64,000 nt of DNA from CAYPHY01 sp964410625 (GTDB lineage: Bacteria; Chloroflexota; Anaerolineae; Promineifilales; Promineifilaceae), in NCBI GenBank assembly GCA_964410625.1, contig CAYPHY010000003.1, forward strand, positions 62,001 through 126,000, read 5' to 3'. Position 1 is the stretch's first letter; every line of letters starts with the position of its first letter. The translations under genes and the position numbers were made by a program. This document shows, piece by piece, positions 42,154-50,754 of the stretch. The notes beneath the pieces are model-generated. The model was not told the origin of the DNA. It searched no databases and was given only the letters and a program-made list of their open reading frames with translations.

Positions 42154-43029
42154 GTGGAAGATTATTTCATCAGAATATTAGCCAAAGAGACGGGGATTCG
42201 CGGCCTGGCGGCCGTGACAACCAATCTAGTAGAAGAAGCCCGCCAACGACATGGAACATCGCCAACGGCGACGGTAGCCCTCGGCCGCGCGTTGACCGGT
42301 GGCTTGTTGCTGGGGGCGTTGCTGCGCGTCGGCCAGCAGGTCGCGCTCAAATTTGAGGGAACAGGGCCGCTAAAGAAGATCGTTGTTGAAGCCGACCGGC
42401 GCGGCCGCGTGCGTGGCTATGTTGCCCAACCGGAAGTAGAGTTGCCATTGCTGCAAGATGAATATGATGTTGTCTCCGCCATCGGCCGCGCTGGGCTGCT
42501 GACGGTGGTCAAAGACTTGCAGTTGAAGGAATTGGTCGAGGGCGTTGTCCACCTGGAAACAAGCGACATTAGCGGCGACCTGGCCGCCTACCTGGAGCAG
42601 TCGGAGCAAATCCCTTCGACTGTGCAGCTTGGTGTGACATTGGACGAGGACGGCCGCGTCTTGTTCGCCGGAGGGCTGCTTTTCCAATCTGTCCCGCCGC
42701 AAGGGGAAGCGGAGATGGCGCAACTGAAGGAACGCCTGCAAGAGTTACCGCCGGTAGAAGCCCTATTGGAAACGGAGCAAACGCCGGAAAAGGTGTTGGC
42801 GGCGATTATGGGCGACATCCCCTACGAGGAGTTAGAGCGGCGGCCGTTGCGCTTCCAATGCAATTGCAGCCGCCAGCGCACCCGCCGCGCCTTGTTGCTG
42901 CTCGGCCGCGAGGATTTAGAAGCGTTGTTAGAGTCAGAGGGTGAAGCAGTGGTGGATTGCCACTTTTGCCACGAACAGTATGTGTTCGGCCGTGAGGAGT
43001 TAGAGCAGTTGATTGAAGAGGCCGCATAA
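42154..43029 (+). CDS. hslO: Hsp33 redox-regulated chaperone
   Basis: A 291-residue holdase activated by oxidation. LGRALTGGLLLGALL and the regular body are followed by the zinc redox switch CNC (Cys236, Cys238) and CHFC (Cys269, Cys272), giving all four cysteines. GTG start at 42154. Cytoplasmic. Transcribed after a heptamer repeat, followed by a strong hairpin. Confidence 0.95.
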   Translation: MEDYFIRILAKETGIRGLAAVTTNLVEEARQRHGTSPTATVALGRALTGGLLLGALLRVGQQVALKFEGTGPLKKIVVEADRRGRVRGYVAQPEVELPLLQDEYDVVSAIGRAGLLTVVKDLQLKELVEGVVHLETSDISGDLAAYLEQSEQIPSTVQLGVTLDEDGRVLFAGGLLFQSVPPQGEAEMAQLKERLQELPPVEALLETEQTPEKVLAAIMGDIPYEELERRPLRFQCNCSRQRTRRALLLLGREDLEALLESEGEAVVDCHFCHEQYVFGREELEQLIEEAA

Positions 43030-43033
43030 AAGC

Positions 43034-43070
43034 GTAGGGGCATGGAAACTAGCTGTTTCCATGCCCCTAC
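43034..43070. repeat. GTAGGGGC palindromic element (possible terminator)
   Basis: Perfect 16-base arms GTAGGGGCATGGAAAC and GTTTCCATGCCCCTAC around TAGCT, between the convergent hslO and tRNA-Pro genes. No T run, so termination is only a possibility. Confidence 0.8.
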
Positions 43071-43079
43071 CCATAACTG

Positions 43080-43153
<74 letters not shown>

Positions 43154-43199
43154 AATGGTTAGAATTATAGGGGATTTGGCGGAAGTTGCAAGTCGGATC

Positions 43200-43243
43200 A
43201 GTGGTCAGTAAGCAGTAGTCAGTCGGCAGTAGGCCAGGAGTAC
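43200..43243. repeat. Heptamer array, word cagtagt
   Basis: CAGTGGT, CAGTAAG, CAGTAGT, CAGTCGG and CAGTAGG. A TGCCACC-type word follows further on at 43289. The remaining gap to 43359 shows no gene. Confidence 0.7.
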
Positions 43244-43359
43244 CGAGCTTGTGGAAAGCGGAACTATCTGCGGTCTTTCGTTAGGCCCCTGCCACCTGCT
43301 ACCCTAACACCCTAATCGTGTATCCAGCCAGGGCGTGTTACAATTGCGCTAAGAGAACG

Positions 43360-43491
43360 ATGAGTGTGTATATTGGGTATCTCTTTCTAGCGGTTGTGTT
43401 CCTGGTAGTTAATGAGCATGACGTGTCGCTCTTGGAGAAGATACCGTTTACTGTACACCGATTACAGTTTACCGATCTGGACGATGAATGA
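43360..43491 (+). CDS. Small membrane protein, possible leader of the flippase operon
   Basis: 43 codons, beginning MSVYIGYLFLAVVFLVVNEH with one membrane helix, then a polar tail ending FTDLDDE. The TGA overlaps the next ATG by four bases in ATGA fashion, suggesting translational coupling. The 3' half has repeat-like DNA (GATTACAGTTTACCGAT), so it may be fortuitous. No family recognised. Confidence 0.35.
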   Translation: MSVYIGYLFLAVVFLVVNEHDVSLLEKIPFTVHRLQFTDLDDE

Positions 43492-44597
43492 AACGATTTA
43501 GAGTGTTAATTGGCCTGGGGATCAGTGCCATTTTTTTATGGCTCGCGTTGCGCGGGCTACATTTGGCTGATGTATGGGCCAATATACAGGCGGCCAACTA
43601 CTGGTGGTTGTTGCCTGGCGTTGCCGTCTACTTTGTTGGCGTCTGGGTGCGGACGTGGCGTTGGGACTATATGCTGCGGCCGATGAAGGCCATTCCCGTC
43701 GGCCGTCTCTTTCCCGTCGTCGTCATCGGCTACATGGGCAACAACGTCTACCCCTTTCGTGCCGGGGAGTTGCTTCGCTCCTATGTGTTGCGCCGCCAGG
43801 AAGGAGTCGCCATCAGCAGCAGTCTGGCGACCGTTGTCGTTGAGCGCGTGTTTGATGGGCTGGTGATGCTGCTCTTTGTTTTTCTGGCGTTGCCGCTGGC
43901 CCCCCTGCCTAGCGACAGCATCCGCTGGCTGGTAATCGTCGCCAGCGCTGCTTTCTTCGGGGCGATGCTCATCTTCTTCATCCTGGCAACGATGCCAGAG
44001 CGATTTTTGTCATTTGTGGAGTGGATCACAAACCGCTTTGTTCCGCAGCGATTGCGACAGTCATTACTCGATTTCAGCGGCCGTTTCCTGGTTGGTCTGG
44101 CTGCCTTGCGTAGCGGCCGTAATGTGATCATGCTCTTCCTGACCTCGATCATCATCTGGTTGCTGGAGACGGTCAAATATTGGTTTGTGATGCACGCCTT
44201 CGATTTCCAGGTCAGCTTCTTTGCGCTGATGCTGATGAACGGCATTGTCAACCTCGCCACCACCCTACCTTCCGCTCCTGGTTACATCGGCACATTCGAC
44301 GGGCCGGGGATCGCCGTATTGACCCTCTATGGCGTAGCCGAAGGCATGGCAACCGCCTATACACTGGTTTTACACGCCGCCCTATGGTTGCCGATCACCT
44401 TGCTTGGCGTTTACTATATGCTCCGCCTCGGCTTGGGCTGGCGAGATTTCGGCCGCGCAGCGGATAAGGAGAGATTAGAGATTGGAGATTGGGAGAATGA
44501 AAGAGTGGTGGAGAACAAGAGTCGTGGTGAGGAAGAATTGACAATTGATAATGGTCAATTGCCAATTGTCAATTATGACCGGGAGTCGGCCGCATGA
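43488..44597 (+). CDS. LPG-synthase-TM / UPF0104-type lipid flippase-like protein
   Basis: A 369-residue polytopic membrane protein with about eight helices. WLLPGVAVYFVGVWVRTWRW, then GYMGNNVYPFRAGELLRSYV and VERVFDGLVMLLF are the family motifs; LPSAPGYIGTFDGPGI is the second half's GxxGxxxG segment. Relatives (AglD/MprF membrane part) move polyprenyl- or glycerolipid-linked sugars. The C-terminal tail after about residue 325 is encoded by two heptamer repeats and is probably not functional. The end overlaps the next gene by four bases, and a UDP-glucose dehydrogenase follows, consistent with cell-envelope glycan synthesis. Confidence 0.85.
   Translation: MKRFRVLIGLGISAIFLWLALRGLHLADVWANIQAANYWWLLPGVAVYFVGVWVRTWRWDYMLRPMKAIPVGRLFPVVVIGYMGNNVYPFRAGELLRSYVLRRQEGVAISSSLATVVVERVFDGLVMLLFVFLALPLAPLPSDSIRWLVIVASAAFFGAMLIFFILATMPERFLSFVEWITNRFVPQRLRQSLLDFSGRFLVGLAALRSGRNVIMLFLTSIIIWLLETVKYWFVMHAFDFQVSFFALMLMNGIVNLATTLPSAPGYIGTFDGPGIAVLTLYGVAEGMATAYTLVLHAALWLPITLLGVYYMLRLGLGWRDFGRAADKERLEIGDWENERVVENKSRGEEELTIDNGQLPIVNYDRESAA
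44468..44580. repeat. Heptamer arrays inside gene 3' end, words gagattg and caattgt
   Basis: GAGATTA, GAGATTG, GAGATTG and GGAGAAT, then an inverted pair TTGACAATTGATAATGG and CCAATTGTCAATT. They encode the last ~45 residues of the flippase-like protein. Confidence 0.75.
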
Positions 44598-45925
44598 AAA
44601 TTGCCATTGCAGGTGGAGGCATCACGGGGTTGTCGGCCGCTTATGATCTGCTAAGGGCGGGTTATGAGGTGGTCGTTTATGAGGGCAGCGAGCAGACCGG
44701 CGGGTTGGCGACTGGCTTCACCGATGAGCGTTGGGAGTGGCCGCTGGAGAAGTTCTATCACCATCTCTTCACCTCGGATCAGGCGATCATTGGACTGGTG
44801 GAGGAGTTGGGGATGCGCGACCAGCTATTTTTCCCCCGGCCGCGCACCTCTGTCATCTATAAAGATAAAATAGTCCCGTTTGACTCCCCCCTCAACTGGA
44901 TTCGCTTTCCCGGCTTTAATCCCATTGACGTGGCCCGCTTTGGGCTGGTGAGTGCTTTCCTGCGCTTCAGCAACGTCTGGCGTACGCTGGAACAAACAAC
45001 GGCCGACCGCTGGTTGCGCCGCTGGTATGGGGATAAGATTTATGAGATGGTCTGGCGGCCGTTGCTGATTGGCAAATTTGGCCCCTATTATGAGCAAGTC
45101 AACATGGCCTGGATGTGGGCGCGGCTGAAGGTGCGTAGTCCGCGACTTGGCTACTTTGTTGGCGGCTTCCAGGCGTTTGTGGACCGGCTGACGGCGGCCG
45201 TCGAAGAGGGGGGCGGCTGTATCCGGCTCAGCAGCCCCATCCAGGCCATTGAGCCTCAGGATGACGGCCGCTTGCTGGTGCGTGCCGGGACAGAAGAAGC
45301 GGCCGTATACGATGCCGCTCTGGTCACTACTTCGCCGCAACTCCTGAGCCGCATGGCTCCCAGCCTGCCCGCCGATTATCTGGCACAACTCTTGCAACTG
45401 AAGAGCATGGGGGCGGTGGTGATGACGTTGGCCTTGAAGCGGCCGTTGATGGCCGACACCAACACCTATTGGCTCAACATCCCCGCCGATTCGCCCGACA
45501 AAAGCAAAAACAAAATCCCCTTCCTGGCATTGGTCGAGCATACAAACTTTATTGACCGGGCGCATTATGGTGGTGACTATCTGCTCTACTGCGGCGATTA
45601 CGTCACCCCCGACCATCCCTATATGACCATGGGCCAGGAGGAGTTGGAGCGTCTATTCGTGGCGGCGTTGTCGCAAGTGAACCCTGATTTTCGACCCGAC
45701 TGGGTGCGCAAGAGCTGGCTTTTCCGGGCGCGATATGCCCAGCCCGTTCCGCTGCTTAATCATTCGCGCCATATCCCCGATCTGGCAACACCACTAGACA
45801 ACCTCTATTTTGCCAGTATGAGCCAGGTCTACCCCTGGGACCGGGGGACAAATTTCGCCGTCGAGATCGGCCGTCGTGCCGCAAGCCTGATGCTGGAATC
45901 ACTGAAATCGCCAGGGGAGCGATGA
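44594..45925 (+). CDS. FAD-dependent amine-oxidase-type oxidoreductase
   Basis: 443 residues. KIAIAGGGITGLSAAYDLLRAGYEV is the FAD Rossmann motif, VVYEGSEQTGGLATGF the following GG motif, and SQVYPWDRGTNFAVEIGR the C-terminal FAD contact. It resembles protoporphyrinogen-oxidase/UDP-galactopyranose-mutase-like flavoproteins linked with surface polysaccharide genes. The substrate is not known. It is translationally coupled to the flippase-like gene and followed by ugd. Confidence 0.87.
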   Translation: MKIAIAGGGITGLSAAYDLLRAGYEVVVYEGSEQTGGLATGFTDERWEWPLEKFYHHLFTSDQAIIGLVEELGMRDQLFFPRPRTSVIYKDKIVPFDSPLNWIRFPGFNPIDVARFGLVSAFLRFSNVWRTLEQTTADRWLRRWYGDKIYEMVWRPLLIGKFGPYYEQVNMAWMWARLKVRSPRLGYFVGGFQAFVDRLTAAVEEGGGCIRLSSPIQAIEPQDDGRLLVRAGTEEAAVYDAALVTTSPQLLSRMAPSLPADYLAQLLQLKSMGAVVMTLALKRPLMADTNTYWLNIPADSPDKSKNKIPFLALVEHTNFIDRAHYGGDYLLYCGDYVTPDHPYMTMGQEELERLFVAALSQVNPDFRPDWVRKSWLFRARYAQPVPLLNHSRHIPDLATPLDNLYFASMSQVYPWDRGTNFAVEIGRRAASLMLESLKSPGER

Positions 45926-46008
45926 TAAACCGTTGGTTGCCAGGAGGATAGAGGCTTGGTTGTCTATGTCCTCTGGGCTAAAATATGCGCCAGGAAGGAG
46001 AGTATAAA

Positions 46009-47463
46009 ATGAAAATTATTGTTGTAGGAACGGGATTTGTTGGGCTGACCCACGCCGCCGTTTTATCTGAATACGGTCATGAGGTACACGCCTACGATAT
46101 TGATGAAGCACGGATTGCCGCTTATCAGACAGGTCGCCGCGAAGAGATTGAACGTTATGTCAATGAGCCGGGACTGGCGGCGATTATCGCCGAGAATCTC
46201 GGCCGCTATCTGTTCTTCACCACCGACATTACCGAGGTGGCTGATGACGCCGATATTTTCTTCCTTTGCACCAGCACCCCACCCAAACGCGACGGCTCGA
46301 CCGACATGAGCCACTATCTCAGTGCTGCCCATCATCTGGGTCAACTGCTGGCCCGGCGCAAAAGCCAACAGCGGGTAGTCCTGGTCAATAAAAGCACGGT
46401 TCCAATCGGGACGGCACGCCAATTGGAAAGCATCCTTCAGGAGCATGGGGTAGAAAACTTCGGCGTTGCCTCAAACCCGGAATTTTTAGCGCAGGGCAAT
46501 GCCGTCGAAGGGTCGCGACGGCCGGACCGGGTCGTTATTGGCGCGGATACGGCAGAAGATATGCAACTCCTGCGCCGTATTTATTCGCAGTTTGTCAACC
46601 ATGTGCGTATTCGCTATTTGGAAACGACCCCGGAAACGGCCGAAGCGATCAAATATATGTCCAATACGCTGCTGCTGACCTATATCTCTTTCTGGAATGG
46701 GGTGGGCGGCCGTCTGGCGGAGTCCATTCCCAACATCCGCATGGAAGATTTGAAAATCGGCGTGACGGCCGATGCGCGGATTAGCACCTGGGGATCATTT
46801 GTCAGCAATGGGGCGGGAGGTAGCTGCTTTGGCAAGGATATTCAATCGCTGATATACCAGATGAACCGCACCGGCCGCTCCACCGACTTGCTGCAAGCAG
46901 TCTATAACATTAATGAGTATCAAAAGACCTATCTGATTGACCGCGCCGTTCACGAAGCGAACTTTAACTTCAACCAGAAAACGGTGGCCTTATTGGGATT
47001 GGCTTTTAAGAAGCGCACCAACGATATGCGCGACTCGGCCGCCTTGAAGGTGGTGGAAACCCTGTTGGCACGAGGGGTAAAGGCCATTCGTGCTTATGAT
47101 CCTTTGGCGACCGAGGAAGCACGGCAAAAGTGGTTCAACCCGGAGAAAAATTACCTCTTCGGCCGCATCAGCTATCACCAGACTGCCAAAGAGGCCGTAG
47201 CAGGGAGCGACGCGCTTTACATCTCCACCGATTGGGAAGAGTTTCGCGGTCTATCGCGTACGATTGAAACGACCGTTGCCCCGCCTTATCTGGTGATAGA
47301 CGGACGGCGGATGCTGCCGGACTTTGATGCTTTGATAGCGAAGGGGTATGAGTATCTGCCGGTAGGTGGCCCGTTGGTGCGGCCGAATTGGGACGACTCG
47401 TCGCTGAGCGCAAATGGGAAAACGCCGGTGGAGTTGGTGGAAGTTGATTCGGTGGCGTTATAA
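46009..47463 (+). CDS. ugd: UDP-glucose 6-dehydrogenase-like enzyme
   Basis: 484 residues. Oxidises a UDP-sugar to the uronic acid with NAD. IIVVGTGFVGLTHAAVLSEYGHEV is the NAD site, STVPIGTA and SNPEFLAQGNAVEGSRRPDRVVIG the conserved centre, GAGGSCFGKD the catalytic loop (Cys273), and LLGLAFKKRTNDMRDS the C-terminal domain signature. UDP-GlcNAc or UDP-ManNAc dehydrogenases are related alternatives. AAGGAG upstream of ATG 46009 fixes the start. The C-terminal 30 residues extend beyond the usual end. Confidence 0.9.
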   Translation: MKIIVVGTGFVGLTHAAVLSEYGHEVHAYDIDEARIAAYQTGRREEIERYVNEPGLAAIIAENLGRYLFFTTDITEVADDADIFFLCTSTPPKRDGSTDMSHYLSAAHHLGQLLARRKSQQRVVLVNKSTVPIGTARQLESILQEHGVENFGVASNPEFLAQGNAVEGSRRPDRVVIGADTAEDMQLLRRIYSQFVNHVRIRYLETTPETAEAIKYMSNTLLLTYISFWNGVGGRLAESIPNIRMEDLKIGVTADARISTWGSFVSNGAGGSCFGKDIQSLIYQMNRTGRSTDLLQAVYNINEYQKTYLIDRAVHEANFNFNQKTVALLGLAFKKRTNDMRDSAALKVVETLLARGVKAIRAYDPLATEEARQKWFNPEKNYLFGRISYHQTAKEAVAGSDALYISTDWEEFRGLSRTIETTVAPPYLVIDGRRMLPDFDALIAKGYEYLPVGGPLVRPNWDDSSLSANGKTPVELVEVDSVAL

Positions 47464-47487
47464 CTCGCACAACCAAAATCAATAGGA

Positions 47488-47572
47488 CTTGGGCCTTTGC
47501 ATCGAATTTACACGAATTGCGAGCCGTTTTTTGCGTTCATTTGTGCTAATTCGATGCAAAAACTTCATAGAG
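47488..47572. repeat. Intergenic palindrome of the tcgaatttacacgaatt class
   Basis: TTTGCATCGAATTTACACGA on the left is mirrored by TTTGTGCTAATTCGATGCAAA on the right, a long imperfect hairpin after ugd, with no typical T run. Confidence 0.65.
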
Positions 47573-47609
47573 AAGCTGGCAAATAAGTATTTCCCTTACT
47601 GCCCCAGAC

Positions 47610-47637
47610 TTTACAATAACAGGGATTCTGGTATAAT
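47610..47637 (+). promoter_or_regulatory. greA promoter
   Basis: TTTACA at 47610-47615, 16 bases, TATAAT at 47632-47637 with an upstream TGG (extended -10). Transcription should begin near 47644. Confidence 0.75.
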
Positions 47638-47655
47638 GACTCGCTGAATAACACT

Positions 47656-47693
47656 ACGGAAAACACGCCGCTGCTTCCAGCGGTGTTTTCCGT
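47656..47693 (+). promoter_or_regulatory. greA leader hairpin
   Basis: ACGGAAAACA then CCGCTG pair with CAGCGG then TGTTTTCCGT around CTTC, with a two-base bulge. It begins about 12 bases after the predicted transcription start and ends 21 bases before ATG 47715. No T run, so perhaps a regulatory leader rather than a terminator. Confidence 0.65.
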
Positions 47694-47714
47694 TCTTATG
47701 GGGTGGTACTGAAT

Positions 47715-48200
47715 ATGTTACTGAAGAAACCGGCGCTATTAACAGCCGAAGGTTTAGAGCGATTGACGAAAGAGTTAGAGCATCTTCGTACGGTCGGCCG
47801 TGAGGAAGTCGCTGAGCGTCTACATCAAGCTTTTGAAGACGGCCAGGACGACGACTTTGTTGATAACGCTGAGTTAGAGGCCGCACGCAACGCCCAGGCC
47901 TTCCTCGAAGGTCGGATTCAGGAATTAGAGGAAATTCTCACCAACTACCAGATCATTGAGGAAGATGATAAACCGACCGGCTATGTTCGCCTCGGCGACT
48001 GGGTAACGGTCGTTGAAGTTGGCGGCGACGAAGAGGAGCGCTATCAACTGGTTGGTGCAATGGAGGCGGACCCGGTTGCCGGCCGTCTTTCTAATGAAAG
48101 CCCACTGGGCAGAGTTTTGCTTGGCACCAAGATCGGTGATACCGTCCAGGTGAATGCACCGCGAGGGATTACCGAGTTTCGGGTCGTCAGCATCGAGTAG
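47715..48200 (+). CDS. greA: GreA-type transcript cleavage factor
   Basis: A 161-residue secondary-channel factor that helps backtracked RNA polymerase. The N-terminal coiled coil (LTAEGLERLTKELEHLRTVG) has an acidic tip in EDGQDDDFVDNAELEAAR, more acidic than the usual GDLSENAEY, then an FKBP-like C-terminal domain (ESPLGRVLLGTKIGDTVQV). It has its own promoter and leader hairpin and is followed by a strong terminator. Confidence 0.92.
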   Translation: MLLKKPALLTAEGLERLTKELEHLRTVGREEVAERLHQAFEDGQDDDFVDNAELEAARNAQAFLEGRIQELEEILTNYQIIEEDDKPTGYVRLGDWVTVVEVGGDEEERYQLVGAMEADPVAGRLSNESPLGRVLLGTKIGDTVQVNAPRGITEFRVVSIE

Positions 48201-48241
48201 CGTAGGCTGAGCCTCGTCCTGAACAAAGTAGATAAAAGATC

Positions 48242-48281
48242 GCCCGTGATGTGCATAGAACCAGACATCACGGGCTTTTTT
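48242..48281 (+). terminator. Rho-independent terminator after greA
   Basis: GCCCGTGATGT and ACATCACGGGC around about ten bases, followed by TTTTTT (48275-48280). Confidence 0.85.
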
Positions 48282-48305
48282 GATCCACCAATTTAGATTA
48301 TTTGC

Positions 48306-48375
48306 AACAATATAATCAGCGTTTTTTATCCGCGTAACTATTTATTCGCGTTAATTCGCGTAATTCGTTGCTATT
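48306..48375. repeat. Intergenic repeat of the cgcgttaattcgcg class
   Basis: CGCGTAACTATTTATTCGCG and TTAATTCGCGTAATTCG words, periodic at about nine bases, between greA and lysS. Confidence 0.5.
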
Positions 48376-48389
48376 TTAAGGGAGAGTAT

Positions 48390-49898
48390 ATGTCCTGGGA
48401 ACCGAACCCCCTCGAAGAACAGCGTCTATCCAAATTAGAACGATTGCAGGAAGCGGGGATTGACCCCTACCCACCTCGTGTGACGCGTACCCACACAACG
48501 GCCGAAGCACTGGCCGACTTTGAAGCGATGCCTGCCGACACCGCATTGGAAGCGACCGTCACCGGCCGTTTAGTCAGTATGCGCGACATGGGCAAAACGG
48601 TTTTTGCCCACATTGCCGATGAACACGGCCGCTTGCAACTATTCCTGCGTCGTAACGAACTTGGCGAAGAATCCCACAATACCTTTAAGAAGCTGCTCGA
48701 TCTGGGGGATTTTGTCGAGGCGACCGGCACGCTTTTCCGCACTCGTGCCGGGGAGATCAGCTTGCAGGTGTCCGCTTGGCGGTTGCTGGCCAAGGCGATC
48801 AGCCCGTTGCCAGTGGTCAAGGAGCAGGAGGTAGATGGGCAGATCGTGCGTTATAGCGCTTTTGCCGATACGGAGGAGCGTTACCGCCAACGATATGCCG
48901 ATCTGGCTGTCAACCCCGAGGTGCGCGAGATTTTTCGCGTCCGCGCCCGGCTGATCAACTCGCTGCGCCGCTTCTTTGATGATCATGGTTTCCTGGAAGT
49001 GGAGACGCCCATCTTGCAGCCGTTGTATGGCGGCGCGGCCGCGCGCCCCTTTACCACCCACCACAACCAGCTCAAGCAGGAGCTTTATCTACGCATCTCT
49101 TTCGAGCTATATCTGAAGAGGCTGCTGGTTGGTGGCTATGAGCGGGTGTATGAGATCGGCCGCGACTTCCGCAACGAAGGCGTCAGCTTCAAGCACAACC
49201 CAGAGTTTACCCAACTTGAGTTTTACGCCGCCTATTGGGACTACCATGATGTGATGGACTTTGTGGAACGGATGCTTGCCACGGCCGCCAAAGAGGTATT
49301 GGGTAAGACACAGCTTGTCTATCAGGGACAGTCCATCAATCTTGATCCCCCCTGGCAACGGATGACGATGCGCGATGCTATTAAGCAATTCGCGGAAATA
49401 GATTATATGGAGTACCAGGATGCAGAGAGTCTGGCGGCCGTCATCCGTAAGATAGGTGGTCACGCCCCGCCGGATGCCTCTTGGGGAAAGCTGGTGGACA
49501 CGCTCTTAGGTGATTATGTGGAGCCACGCCTCATCCAGCCGATCTTCATCCTCGATTACCCGCGCGACATCTCGCCGCTGGCCAAGGGCGTCCCCGGCGA
49601 TCCCTTTCATGTCGAGCGTTTTGAGTACTTCATCGCCGGAATGGAGATGGGCAACGCCTTCACCGAACTGAATGATCCGCTGGAGCAACGCCGCCGCTTT
49701 GAGGCGTTACAGGAACTCTACCGGCAGGATGATGAGGAACTCAACCCGATTGACGAGGATTACCTACGAGCCATGCGCTACGGGATGCCCCCCAACGGCG
49801 GCTTTGGCACCGGCGTAGACCGGCTGGCGATGCTCTTCACCGACAAACGCACCATCCGTGAAGTGCTACTCTACCCCCATCTACGCGAGCGGGAGTAG
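48390..49898 (+). CDS. lysS: Lysyl-tRNA synthetase, class II
   Basis: 502 residues. The N-terminal OB fold binds the anticodon (TVTGRLVSMRDMGKTVFAHI). Class II motif 2 is FRNEGVSFKHNPEFTQLEFY, and motif 3 is GMPPNGGFGTGVDRLAMLF. FEVETPIL-like FLEVETPILQPLYGGAAARPFTTHHN is the lysine-specific motif 1 region. Complete, of normal length. Confidence 0.97.
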   Translation: MSWEPNPLEEQRLSKLERLQEAGIDPYPPRVTRTHTTAEALADFEAMPADTALEATVTGRLVSMRDMGKTVFAHIADEHGRLQLFLRRNELGEESHNTFKKLLDLGDFVEATGTLFRTRAGEISLQVSAWRLLAKAISPLPVVKEQEVDGQIVRYSAFADTEERYRQRYADLAVNPEVREIFRVRARLINSLRRFFDDHGFLEVETPILQPLYGGAAARPFTTHHNQLKQELYLRISFELYLKRLLVGGYERVYEIGRDFRNEGVSFKHNPEFTQLEFYAAYWDYHDVMDFVERMLATAAKEVLGKTQLVYQGQSINLDPPWQRMTMRDAIKQFAEIDYMEYQDAESLAAVIRKIGGHAPPDASWGKLVDTLLGDYVEPRLIQPIFILDYPRDISPLAKGVPGDPFHVERFEYFIAGMEMGNAFTELNDPLEQRRRFEALQELYRQDDEELNPIDEDYLRAMRYGMPPNGGFGTGVDRLAMLFTDKRTIREVLLYPHLRERE

Positions 49899-49929
49899 GG
49901 TGTGGTATTGAGCAACTGAATAAGCTGGT

Positions 49930-50031
49930 TTGACTTTAACCACGGATAACATGGATTGAACGGATAAACACGGATTCTTACGATGGAAAGCCGTGTTTAT
50001 CTCTTTGATCCGTAACCATCCGTGGTTTACT
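49930..50031. repeat. Intergenic palindrome of the cacggata class
   Basis: AACCACGGATAACATGGATT and GGATAAACACGGATTCTTAC on the left; CGTGTTTATCTCTTTGATCC and ATCCGTGGTTTAC on the right. It separates the convergent lysS and GNAT genes. Confidence 0.7.
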
Positions 50032-50497
50032 ATGATAGTCGCTTCGACATCAGAAAGTAGTGGGAGCGATCTTCAAAGCCGGTTTTCAGATAGAAGGCTC
50101 GCGCGTTTTGGTTCTCGCGCTCCACTTCCAGGTGGAGGGCGTTAATGCTATTGGCGCGACACCGTTCCACGGCAAACTCCATCGCCTGTTTGCCAATTCC
50201 CTGCCCTCGGCCGCTGCTGTGGATATATAGCTCATCGAGGAAAGCATCACGGCCGCCAAACTCGATGCTGAAGCCCCAGGTCAATGCCATATAGCCGATT
50301 GGCTCCTCCTCCTCCGAGCGACAAATCAACCAGACCTCGCCCAAGGTTGTGTCTACCAATAGCTTCTCCAGCGCGGCTCTCGTGCGTTCTTCGTCGAATG
50401 GCGTGCCGTCATATTCGTTCAATTCGCGGTTGAACTGTAGTAATTGGGGGATAGCGGCCGTTGTGGCTGCCGAAAAGTGAATGCCGACTCGATCCAT
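50030..50497 (-). CDS. GNAT-family N-acetyltransferase
   Basis: 155 residues. Motif A for acetyl-CoA is SGRGQGIGKQAMEFAVERC; FLDELYIHSSGRGQG precedes it and LHLEVERENQNARAFYLKTGFEDRSHYF is the typical end. The acceptor may be a small molecule or protein; unknown. Cytoplasmic. Confidence 0.9.
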   Translation of the reverse strand: MDRVGIHFSAATTAAIPQLLQFNRELNEYDGTPFDEERTRAALEKLLVDTTLGEVWLICRSEEEEPIGYMALTWGFSIEFGGRDAFLDELYIHSSGRGQGIGKQAMEFAVERCRANSINALHLEVERENQNARAFYLKTGFEDRSHYFLMSKRLS

Positions 50498-50697
50498 CTG
50501 TAAATGACTCCTTTTGTTCGCTTGTCTTAGCCAAACTATAGAGCACGAACGTTAATTCATCGTTACGTGAAAAGCTCTGAACTCTGTCAATCGGCAAATG
50601 TAAAAAACGAAAAACGACGGCTCGCCGGTATCTATTGTGGAAACACCGGCGGCCGTCGCTCTACAACGCTTGTTATCCGTCAACGAACGGCACAGAA

Positions 50698-50752
50698 CGA
50701 ACACTAACTGTTTAACTGTTTCGTGTTATTCGTGCCATTCGTGTCGAAACCA
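50698..50752. repeat. Intergenic repeat of the attcgtg class
   Basis: TTTCGTGTTATTCGTGCCAT and TCGTGTCGAAACC, period about nine. The rest of the 50498-50754 gap contains AAAAAACGAAAAACGACGG and an imperfect hairpin CACCGGCGGCCG; nothing gene-like. Confidence 0.5.
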
Positions 50753-50754
50753 AT

